Shown here: piece after piece, positions 55,059-64,000 of the stretch
Layout: every line of letters begins with the position of its first letter
How positions within the stretch are numbered: position 1 is the stretch's first letter
Assembly (NCBI RefSeq): GCF_963576545.1
Contig: NC_083651.1
Span: 24,245,748 to 24,309,747, forward strand
Direction of reading: 5' to 3'
Source of the DNA: Limanda limanda
Taxonomy: Eukaryota > Chordata > Actinopteri > Pleuronectiformes > Pleuronectidae
DNA: 64,000 bases
Translations under genes and position numbers: made by a program
Notes under the pieces: model-generated
The model's input: the letters and a program-made list of their open reading frames with translations, nothing else
What the model was told of the DNA's origin: nothing
Database searches by the model: none

Positions 55059-55964
55059 ACTGTCATCATATCTGTTATCACAAGATTCATGTTCTTATCT
55101 AAATTTCCTTATTGAACAAAGCAGGAGAGAAAAGGTGAAGAGATATATATGTCTTGATGGTTTATTGCACCAGTCAACGTTTAAAAGTTGATGGCACAAA
55201 AGAAGAAAAAGGATCACACATTTTTGCATTAGTTTTGGCTATTTCATTTGGGTAAACAAGAGTGACATACATGAGCTTCTGGATGGAGGATGGCTGGTGA
55301 ATGCACAGTGAGGTTTACTGGTTACATGGTTGGATTTGAGGAGTGCTGTCACAGAGATGCTCACACAGTACTCTACACCTGGCTGCAGGTACATGATCAC
55401 TGTCTCTTCACTGTACAGCAGATCCAGTCTGAACTGAAACATACAAACCAGGAGATTAGGGGGAAAAAATTAAAAGCAAATCATGAGGAATAAATGATTT
55501 GTTATTTACCAAGTCTGAATATTTGGTATTGCTCAATCCTTAATATAAACACTGATGTCATGACAGGCAAAAGCCGTATTACGAGATTTTAATGTATGTA
55601 TGTTAAGTATGTTGGGTTTTGCTTACATTACAGTTCCTTCTTGTATATTGAAACATACTGTTAGGAGGGATCCACTTGATCATTATCGCCTGCTTAGTAG
55701 AGCAGAAGTCCTCTGTGTGTTGGCACCTTTTCATTGGGGTTGCACATTTTTTACACCCTTTTTCAAAACAGTTAACACAGATCTCATACAAAAACTGTCG
55801 GTTTTAACTATGTCAAACACAAAGGAACACATTCTCTGCTGGTCGAAATGTATAAGAATAAATGTCTACTGCAACTGTGTGAATTTTGATTGCACAGATC
55901 TTGAATCAGAAATCAGTCTCTATTCACCTGTACAGGGTGCCACCTGTGTTGCTGTTTAAAAAAC

Positions 55965-56520
55965 ATAGACGAGCTACTGTAATTCAACAGAGCATCTTAA
56001 AAGCCCTGTACACACCAGGTACTAACATCCTTCCTGAAAGATCCGATCACAAGTGGCCAGCACTGAGTACGTGTGTTCATGTCTGGCATTAAAGCGTATC
56101 CTGAATGTGTCTCCCGTGACCACTTAGATCAGATCTCACTTCCCCGCTCTAGATGCAAATGAACATGTATGTCATTGGTGTAAGTTAAACCAAATAATGT
56201 TGTTTTTACCCAGTCTGAGTTTACAGATGTGTCCGATGTCATTGTTTGTGTGTGTCTGTCTGTCAGGATGAGAAAGAGAGGAGTGGGGGTGTCGGTCAAC
56301 TATCAAGAAGTGCTGAATTAACCTTGTGCAATGCAGTGAAGGATGCATTCACGTTCACACTGCACATGTGGTCCAGACCACCTCTGAATGTGGTCTGGCA
56401 TGATTCGATCGCTATCCAGTCTAAATGCATTCACCTGTACTTAGAGCTGTCCCCTTGTGATGGGATCACAAAAAACCCATATGAATACCTGGTGTGTATG
56501 GGGCTAAAAGTGTGAAAAGT
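55965..56520. repeat. Dispersed repeat, continuous copy of the 22.9-24.2 kb repeat
   Basis: It shares CACTTCCCCGCTCTA, ATGTCATTGGTGT, AATAATGTTGTTT and CACCTCTGAATGTGGTCT-like words with the flanks of the hAT insertion at 23239-24085. It is not coding, and the open frames have no domain. Confidence 0.4.
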
Positions 56521-58475
56521 GAGGCAAAGTTTAATCGCTAGTTGTGCTGGGAATTTTGTTTTAATTCCCTGGTGAGGAAATAGACCATCAGACTGAGTGA
56601 TCAATTCAATGATATCAAAGTATTTAATTAATGGTCAAGAAAACAATTTACAGAGAATAGAGTTGAATACAAACAGAGTTTCTGAGTGAATACTTGGCCA
56701 AGCGGGACAGAGCTGTCAACACCACTGCAGGTATTGAAGGTCTGACGATTTGGATGAGAGGAAGGCTGTCTTAAATACACAATCTGACGTCACTACATCA
56801 TCGTCCCATACCACGCGAACATCACAAGTTCAGTGGTTGGAACCTATCAGAAAAGAGGCAACAGTCATCCTCCTCTCCTGAGGGAATAGACATTTAGAAC
56901 ATCAAATAGTCTCAAGTTCATCCATGGCCAAACAAACAGACATCTACAGTACTTGTATCAGGCAGTTGCAAATATTACTTAGATTTTATAGCAATGCTCT
57001 TTAGGTCATTCCACCTGTACTTTGAGCATAGCTATGTGAACAACATGTTTGTGTTTCATAACACAGAGAACAGTTAGATTTAATTAATAATAATTTCCAT
57101 GACACTAGTTAAATCATCTTGGGGGAAAAGAATACATGTCATGCTGTGATATGCTTTCTGGCCTTTTTGGCAAATGAAAGAAAGACTAAAATAGCTAATT
57201 AAAAAAACACCAGCCATAATTTTTCAATATGTTAAATTTGAATCCTTTCAAATCACATTGTTGTGTAAAATTAACAATACATTTGTGACAGTTTTAAGAT
57301 GAAACATGAGCTTGAGCTTTTCAACTTGAAACAGCATTTAGAATATAAGGTTGGACTTGGAAGAAATTACTGGAGTTTGGTTACTAATGTATTAATAAGC
57401 ACATTAATGCTTGAGTATGTAATGGTGCAACAAATTGTCTGACTGTATATGTGAAATCTGTACGGAAACTATCACTTATAGCTGGTAAATAAATGTAGTG
57501 GAGTAAAGTAATATTATGGAAAGTAATTTTTCCTAAAAGTTTAATATCCTCCTTTGAATTGTGGTAGAGTAGGAGAATAAGGTAGTGCAGAATGGGAATC
57601 CTTAAAGAACTTCAGAAGTGTACTTGTTACCAGCAAACGTGTACAGTTTCCTTATTTCTGTTATTATTATTGAAGTGGTGCACCTTTCTTTCTTTGTTCA
57701 GCTTTCACCCATTTCTAAAGTGTTAACAGAAACTGTTGACGTAGTAAGAGTGATGAAAATCATTTCCTGCGTCAAAGTACTGTATTTTCTCTCAAGAAAG
57801 AGTTGGCTGCATACCTGATGTTCAGAACAAGAAAAAGAAACAACAATACATATCCACTAAAGTGTAAAATGCATCAGTTAGTCTGTTAATATAATCTTTT
57901 ATTTTTTTTTTACACTCGAAGTTGGTAAAGATAAGAAAATATAACCCACATACCCTGGACCTATATCTGCTTAAAGAATCAAAGAATCATTTGTTTTCTG
58001 CTTTATAACCCTAATTTGGGGCAGGAAGTGTGATTGACCATCACTCTGTTCAAAAATGGTTTAGCCCTCCACTTACATCTTATCATATTCGTACATTCTA
58101 GCTGGCACGAATGCAGGCCATAAGATTGAATATACAGATATGAAAATGAATTCCTTTTTGTTCTCCTCCGGCTGAACATTTTCTCAAACACAGGAAGACA
58201 CAAGTCTTTGATTAGTCTGTATTGTCCCTGCTCTGGTGGCATGTATGGAACTTCCAAAGACAGTGATTCTTCTGATGATTTTTCTAGTTTTCTAGTGATT
58301 TTCTAGTGATTAACTAATAAATAATTAAATAATTTTTCATTGTTACACATTAGTTTGTTAGTGCTGCAAACACTGTTTGTGAAACTGAAGGTTAGGAAAA
58401 ACAAAAACAACAATCCTACAGTAGAGTCAAAATGGAAATATAAAAAATATTGAGAAGTGCTACTGTGTAACAAAT
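56520..58475. other. IFNAR2-like intron 4 sequence, unassigned
   Basis: No exon, RNA gene or repeat end recognised. Confidence 0.4.
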
Positions 58476-60558
58476 ACCTGTGCCCCATCCCTGGTCCTTT
58501 GCACATGCAGGATCACTCCTCTGTATAGGTTCTCCAGCTGCAGGCTGCACTGGAGGCCCTTTGTTGCAGGAGGTTTGAGCTGCAGGATCAAACAGTTCCC
58601 ACAGCCAGAGACAGACACATCAGGAGGTCCCAGCACAGCTATGGGGAGAAACATTTAATTAATTTCATCAACTAAGACGAGAGTAATCACAGGACAAAGA
58701 ATTGTCATTTAAAAAAAGAAGCAGCCTAATGATGGCTGCCCTTTGAGGGAAATGTTGGGCAACATGTTCTTAAATATTTGTCTGTAACATATTTTGAACT
58801 GTGTCTGTGGTATCTCACCGTCTGACTTGGGGCTGGAACCAGCCTGATTTGGTCCAGCTGGATGTCTGGGTGGTTGTGAAGGCTTGGACTCGGGCTTTGT
58901 AGTGAGTGTATGGGTCAGTGAACACTCTGGTTAGGTTGCACACAGAGATGGGCAGTATTTCAATTACTTCGAGTATTTTGTCATTTGTATTTGATAGGGC
59001 CGATAAAAAATCTAACGTAATTTGTAACAAAATACTTTAGAGTGAAGTAATTTTGTATTTGAAATACTCAAGATACTTTCTCCACGAATCCAAAAACAAT
59101 TCACGAGTTCACCCATTCTTCAAAATGCGCTGGCTACCACCACGATTGTCAGGAGAAAGGAGGCAAATCCACCAGTTTATGCTCCATTCAGCTGAAGATC
59201 TTGGCCTGGTGGCAGAGAGTGAAACGGCTTCCTCCAGCCTCCAAGATGATGAGGAAGATGACTCCTTTGTTTTCTCAGCTGAAGAAACTCAAGTCCAGGA
59301 AAGACAGGAGATCACAAGCCACAGCAAAGCTGAGTTAGAGACCCTTCGTTTTCTGGAGGACACCAGAAAAGACCTGCTTTCTCTTCAGCAGTAACCACTT
59401 ATCAAGCTCCTTTTTGTTTGATTTAACACAACCCTCCCCTCTTCAGCTCCGGTTGAGAGACTGTTCTCGTTTGCAGGAATAATATTCCATCCGCACAGGA
59501 GGCGGTTACCAACAGAAATATTTGAAAAGGGAGTTGTTCTTAAAGGAAACTAAACTGGCTACTTAGTGGTTGGGTCTCAAGAACCAAAATGAAAGGATTA
59601 TTACGTCATAAGGATGTCAGTCTGAACCTGTATGAGACACTTAACATTTTAATAAGGAACTATGTGGCCTACCATGCCACTGGCCAAGGTAAAGTAAAAG
59701 AGAAGTAAGTAGGCTACCTGTTCACTTTTGTATTGATTTGCTTTTTACCTTTTATTTGTTTTTATTTTTCTGTGCAGAACTTGATGTACAGTCATTTATT
59801 TAGGCTCTTTACCTGTGTAAAACTGGTTTTAATTCTATATTTTGTCTTTTATAGTATACATAGGCCTTATGTGTGATGCTATTCATATGTGATGAATAAT
59901 TTCTTGTTGATACAAAGCCAAAGTTTATGGGCTATTAAGTCCAATTAATATATACACTACAGTTTAAAAGTTTGGGGTCACAAATAAAAGCAATGTTTCA
60001 ATGAAGATAACATTAAATTAATCAGAAATACACTCTATACATTGTTAATGTGGTAAATGATTATTCTCGGTGGAAACGTCTGATTTTTAATGATATATCT
60101 ACATAGATGTATAGAGGACCATTTCCATCAACTATCACTCCAGTGTTCTAATGGTACATTGTGTTTGCTAATCACCTTAGAAAATTAATGGATGATTAGA
60201 AAATCCTTGAAAACCCTTGTGCAATTATGTTAGCACAGCTGAAAACTGTTTAGCTGTTGAGAGAAGCTATAAAACTGAACTTCCTTTGAGCTAGTTGAGT
60301 ATCTGGAGCATCACATTTGTGGGTTTGATTATACTCTCAAAATGTCCAGAAAAAGAGAACTTTCATTTGAAACTCACCAGTCTATTCTTCTTCTTAGAAA
60401 TGATGGCTATTTCATGCGAGAAATTGAGAGGAAACTGAAAATGTCCTACAACGGTGTGGAGTACTCCCTTCCCTTCAGAGAACAGCACAACAGGCTCTAA
60501 CCAGAGTAGAAGGAGAAGTTGGGGGGGGGGTGTGCACAACTCAGCAAAAAGACAAGTA

Positions 60559-61974
60559 CACTCCTGATCAAAATCTTAAGACCAGTTACAAAATTGCATG
60601 AATTTGCATTTTGCACTGTTGACCACAGCTCAAAAAAAAGAAAACCTCCTAAAACAGAAATTAAAGTGTCAAAAACTGACTCAGTAATGAGTAGCTCCAC
60701 CATTATTGTTGATCACTTCAAAAATTCGTTTTGGCATGCTTGATGCAAGTGTTTCCAAAAGGCTAGTGCGAATGTTGCGCCAAGTGTTGAAGATGGCTTC
60801 ACCAAGGGCATCCACTGTCTGGAACTGAAGTCCATTTTTGTAAACTTCCCTTGCCATCCATCCCCAAATGTTCTCAATTGGATTAAGATCAGGGGAACAC
60901 GCAGGATGGTCCAAAAGGTTGATGTTATTCTCCTGGAAAAAAGTCTTGGTCAGACGGGCATTGTGAATTGGAGCGTTGTCCTGCTGAAAAACCCAGTCGT
61001 TACCACACAGACGAGGGTCCTCAGTCATGAGGGATGCCCGCTGCAACATCTCCACATAGCCAGCTGCTGTTTGATGCCCCTGCAAAACCTGGAGCTCCAT
61101 TGTTACATTGAAGGAAAAAGCACCCCAGATCATAATGGCGCCCCCTCCACTGTGCCGCGTAGAAAACATCTCAGGTGGCATCTCCTTGTCATGCCGGTAA
61201 CGTTGGAAGCCATCAGGACCATCAAGGTTACATTTTTTCTCGTCAGAGAATAAAACTGTCTTCCACCTTTGAATGTCCCATGTTTGGTGCTCCCTTGCAA
61301 AGTCTAAACGGGCAATTTTGTGGCGTTGAAGGAGACGTGGCCTATGAAGACGTTTCTTGTTTTTGAAGCCCTTCCTTTGCAGATGCCGTCTGATGGTTAT
61401 TGGGCTGCAGTCAGCACCAGTAATGGCCTTAATTTGGGACGAGGATCGTCCCGTGTCTTGACGGACAGCCATTCGGATCCTCCGGCTCAGCGCCGGTGAG
61501 ATTTTTTTGGGTCTACCACTTGATTTTTTTGTTCCATAACCCTGAGGATCTTTTAAGAAATGCAAAATGACTGTCTTACTGCGTCCAACCTCAGCAGCGA
61601 TGGCACGTTGTGAGAGGCCTTGTTTATGCAGTTCAACAATCCTACCACGTTCAAAGACGGTGAGCTTTTTTGCCTTTGCCATCAAGAGATCTTCACAGTG
61701 TGATTACTTGACATGAAATTACATGGAATCCAAATTTTTGCACAGATTTTGGCTTTTAAAGGCTGTGGTCTTAAACTTTTGATCAGCTGATGAACAGCCT
61801 ATTTGAGTTAAATTGTTGTTTTCAATAAATTGCCTGGTCACAACTTTTGGTCTCTTGTTCCCATTTCTTATTTTTGCATTTTGAAGCTCTACTTAGAACC
61901 TTCCTAAGATCCAACAGTGCAAAATACAAATTCATGCAATATTTTAACTGGTCTTAAGATTTTGATCAGGAGTG
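60559..61974 (-). mobile_element. Intact-looking Tc1-like transposon nested in the decayed Tc1
   Basis: The element is 1416 bp with inverted repeats starting CACTCCTGATCAAAATCTTA, matching at least 30 bases at both ends. TA duplications lie at 60557-60558 and 61975-61976. It contains one full-length transposase gene on the minus strand. It is the youngest layer of the nest because nothing interrupts it. Confidence 0.92.
60681..61682 (-). CDS. Tc1-like transposase, 333 aa, full length
   Basis: This is a DDE transposase that would cut and paste its own element at TA sites in the nucleus. The start ATG is at 61682 ([20 protein letters not shown]). The N-terminal paired-type DNA-binding region has two helix-turn-helix modules ([40 protein letters not shown]) joined by a GRPKK hook. 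The catalytic triad is visible: D in [13 protein letters not shown] in [11 protein letters not shown] and E in LNPIENIWG. Thirty-four residues separate the last two (DD34E). The [11 protein letters not shown] box is present. The length is normal for Tc1 and no stop or frameshift is seen, so the protein may be functional. It lies inside a receptor-gene exon, opposite in strand to its decayed Tc1 host element. Confidence 0.93.
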   Translation of the reverse strand: MAKAKKLTVFERGRIVELHKQGLSQRAIAAEVGRSKTVILHFLKDPQGYGTKKSSGRPKKISPALSRRIRMAVRQDTGRSSSQIKAITGADCSPITIRRHLQRKGFKNKKRLHRPRLLQRHKIARLDFAREHQTWDIQRWKTVLFSDEKKCNLDGPDGFQRYRHDKEMPPEMFSTRHSGGGAIMIWGAFSFNVTMELQVLQGHQTAAGYVEMLQRASLMTEDPRLCGNDWVFQQDNAPIHNARLTKTFFQENNINLLDHPACSPDLNPIENIWGWMAREVYKNGLQFQTVDALGEAIFNTWRNIRTSLLETLASSMPKRIFEVINNNGGATHY

Positions 61975-63109
61975 TATATTAGAGTCTCTAGTTTGAGCAA
62001 TAGACGCCTCACAGGTCCTCAACTGGCAGCATCTTTGAAAAAGATGCTGGAAGAGACCTGGGGCCATCTGTCAAGCATGGTGGAGGTCATGTGATGCTCT
62101 GGGGCTGCTTTGGTGCTGGTAAAGTGGGAGATTTGTACAAGGTAAAAGAGATTTTAATTAAGGAAGGCTATCACTCCATTTTGCAACGCCATGCCATAGC
62201 CTGTGGACAGCGCTTGATTGGAGCCAATTTCCTCCTACAACAGGACAATGACCCAAAGCACACCTCCAAATTATGCAAGAACTATTTAGGGAAGAAGCAG
62301 GAAGCTGGTCTGCTGTCTGTAATGGAGTTGCCAGCGCAGTCACCAGATCTCAACCCATTGAGCTGCTGTGGGAGCAGCTTGACCGTATGGTACGCAAGAA
62401 GTGCCCATCAAGCCTTCCCAACTTGTGGGAGGGGCTTCAGGAAGCGTGGGGTGAAATTTCTACAGATTACTTCAACAAATGAACAGCTAGAATGCCAAAG
62501 GTCTGCAATGCTGTAATTGCTGCAAATGGAGCATTCTTTGACGAAAGCAAAGTTTGAAGAGCAAAATTAGTATTTCATATAAAAATCATTATTTCTAACC
62601 TTGTCAATGTCTTTATATTGATTTTGCATCTCATTTGATAAGTAAAAGTGTGAGTTTTCATGGAAAACACAAAATTAGCTTGGTGACCCCAAACTTTTGA
62701 ACGGTAGTGTATATACATAATCAATCAAGTTGTTGTCTTTAATAGCTTTGCTTAGTTACACTGACATTCTGTGACTGTTCTTCCTTTTTGTGGGGTTCAC
62801 GAGAGCTGTGTGTACATTATATAGCCCAAACCTGAATGCTCTGCTATACCAAAATGTGAGAAAAAACGGAAAATCCAGAAAAAGTATTTCCTATATTTTA
62901 AATACAAAATACATGTATTGTATTTTGTTACATTTTCTGGCACCAGTATTTTGTATTGTATTTTGATACATTTATTTGAGGGGTATTTTGTATTTTGTAT
63001 CAAAATACATTTGTATGTATTTTTGCCCATCTCTGGTTGCACATCTGTCCAGCTGTCAGCTCCAAACAACCAACCACTGGTCTCCACAAGTTCTTCCTTC
63101 AAAGTGAAA

Positions 63110-64000
63110 GAAGATACAGAAACGGAAAGAGAAAGACTGATCATAACCCGAGAACATTGTTGATCGATATATCATCACCACAGCAAGTGAAACATAGTGC
63201 TGACACCACTGATGTTGTTTACAGCTTCATAAAAACTGGACTGTTAAAGGAATTAGAAAAGCTTCAGAAACAGCAATTAAACATGACACACTATACAGAA
63301 CGAGGCGGAAGCTAAACAAACTAATAAGTGAACAAATTAGTGAAAGCAGGGGTATTTATTTGTATTGCTTTTATTCCATCATGTACTTTGTGTTACTTTT
63401 TTTTAAATTAACTTTGTTTTATACAAATATTAAAACTGTGTCATTTAACACCTCTTATAAGAGGCCTATTCATAAAGTCGATTGGATGACATCCAGCTGA
63501 CAGTTGATTTGTGAGCAATGTGATAATGAAGAAGATGTCATTATATAATTAAAGCCTGCCATCCAACAAAATCCTACAGCCATTGGCCTTGAACTGGGTC
63601 TCGGCCCTGAGCCGTAGGGGGGGCTCAGCTCACTGGTTATCTTGGTTCATGAGATGTGTGAACTTGCACAACACTGGGGGAGGATGACTCACAGAGGATG
63701 GCTCTGCTCTGATTGGTCGACAGTCAAGCGATGACTCAGTGTCCAGTTAAAACAAGTTCATACTGGCCTGGATGTTAGCCACGCCTTCATTTTGTTGTTA
63801 AATAGTGGGACCCACAACCTGCTGCATCACAAACTCAAAGTGAACGTTTGTAAGGACTGCTCCCTAAAAGTTCTCATTATGACTAACTCACTGTTCACTG
63901 TCGGACATTTCATTTTTATTCTTTCTGCACTTAGGTACGTGAACACTCACTTTGTTTCTCCTATAAATCTGGTTTTACTGTAAATATCTTGGGAAGGAAG
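63110..64000. other. Right-edge sequence upstream of IFNAR2-like exon 3
   Basis: No exon 2 of the IFNAR2-like receptor is seen. A plus-strand ATG at 63879 opens a short hydrophobic stretch (MTNSLFTVGHFIFILSAL) ending at a GTACGT donor at 63935. This could be a signal-peptide exon of another gene, but the phase (2) is not that of this family. TGACTCA (AP-1-like) words occur near 63687 and 63732. Confidence 0.35.

Larger units (their letters stand above)
59951..62713 (+). mobile_element. Decayed Tc1-like transposon nested in the hAT
   Basis: The terminal repeats are TATACACTAC…AAAGTTTGGGGTCAC with its reverse complement at the right, flanked by TA (59949-59950 and 62714-62715). The plus strand holds transposase pieces. 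An N-terminal helix-turn-helix part starts at about 60342 (MSRKRELSFETHQSILLLRN). A catalytic part follows at 62091-62516 (MLWGCFGAGKVGDL, LQQDNDPKHTS, QSPDLNP). A shift after LNP moves the rest (IELLWEQLDRMV) to another frame. The middle is deleted, and an intact Tc1-like copy interrupts it. Confidence 0.85.
58943..63035. mobile_element. hAT element inserted in IFNAR2-like exon 3
   Basis: The ends are CAGAGATGGGCA and TGCCCATCTCTG. The exact 8-bp duplication GTTGCACA lies at 58935-58942 and 63036-63043. Decayed plus-strand transposase sequence remains. At 59053-59394 an acidic/Ser-rich frame ends QQ-stop, followed at about 59437-59525 by the hAT dimerisation motif ([26 protein letters not shown]). 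The 4093-bp length is mostly nested Tc1-type insertions; the hAT itself is about 1.3 kb. Confidence 0.88.
54377..63096 (-). pseudogene. IFNAR2-like class II cytokine receptor (CRFB1/2/3 type), disrupted
   Basis: This would be a ligand-binding chain of the fish type I interferon receptor. Exon 3 is 63044-63096 plus 58819-58942, split by a hAT element (CLELTAGQMCNLTRVF, YKARVQAF, SSWTKSGWF). Exon 4 is 58478-58638 (VLGPPDVSVSGCGNCLILQL). Exon 5 is 55271-55433 (YLQPGVEYCVSISVTALL). Exon 6 is 54377-54498 (membrane segment VISLLSFFCLLGFLIT). Exon phases fit the family except at the end of exon 3, where one extra C in a CCCC run (58829-58832) throws the frame. A TGA at 54440-54442 interrupts the membrane segment. 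GPPDVSVSG resembles human IFNAR2 IGPPEFEIVG. Exons 1-2 were not found and probably lie beyond the window. Which of CRFB1, 2 or 3 it is cannot be told. Confidence 0.7.

Noticed and set aside
55600..55959. 119-codon plus-strand open frame
   Set aside because: It lies in intron 4 of the IFNAR2-like gene, has no recognisable domain and ends at a dispersed repeat.
61175..61366. Plus-strand frames over the Tc1 transposase
   Set aside because: They are antisense shadows of the intact transposase on the minus strand.
1..64000. CRISPR arrays, operons, ribosome binding sites
   Set aside because: None were seen, and the exon-intron structure shows this is eukaryotic nuclear DNA where they are not expected.

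Overview
This is eukaryotic nuclear DNA, almost certainly from a teleost fish and probably a percomorph. The evidence is small exons with consensus GT/AG splice sites, many fish-typical repeats (Rex1-like and L2-like LINEs, a tRNA-like SINE, hAT, Tc1 and TTAA-flanked elements), and a cluster of class II cytokine receptor genes. There are no operons, CRISPR arrays or prokaryotic features. I see no rRNA or tRNA genes.

The backbone from about 11.5 kb to the right edge is an interferon/IL-10 receptor cluster of four genes, all on the minus strand. From right to left they are an IFNAR2-like receptor (54.4-63.1 kb), il10rb/crfb4 (42.6-52.1 kb), the IFNAR1-like receptor crfb5 (21.8-35.5 kb) and an IFNGR2-like receptor/crfb6 (11.6-18.2 kb). 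This is the order IFNAR2-IL10RB-IFNAR1-IFNGR2 known from human chromosome 21. Wherever boundaries can be read, all four share the family intron phases 1,2,1,0,1,0. Each receptor has two fibronectin-like domains, a transmembrane exon and a short tail.

The two inner genes look intact. il10rb can be read in full (350 aa) and has an interferon-response element in its promoter. crfb5 lacks only its signal-peptide exon, which I could not find. The two outer genes look broken as sequenced. The IFNAR2-like gene has a 4.1-kb hAT element inside exon 3, a one-base frameshift at the end of that exon and a stop in the transmembrane segment. The IFNGR2-like gene has a 712-bp solo LTR inside exon 2, a shortened exon 3 and a frameshift in the transmembrane exon. 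These could be real gene loss, polymorphic alleles or, for the single-base changes, assembly errors.

The left 11 kb holds a decayed Rex1-like LINE (0.6-2.5 kb), SINE and MITE copies, and a minus-strand block at 5.0-9.4 kb. That block has zinc-finger and transposase-like exons, broken by a nonsense codon, followed by an intact three-exon gene resembling the multicopy fish SAMD3-like family. A Ty3/Gypsy integrase remnant follows at about 10.9 kb.

Introns and intergenic DNA carry LINE remnants at 24.2, 28.3-30.3, 37.2, 38.2-41.0 and 41.7-42.1 kb. They also carry two solo LTRs, several hAT elements, foldback MITEs and a minisatellite. At the right end an intact Tc1-like transposon sits inside a decayed Tc1-like element, inside the hAT, inside the receptor exon.
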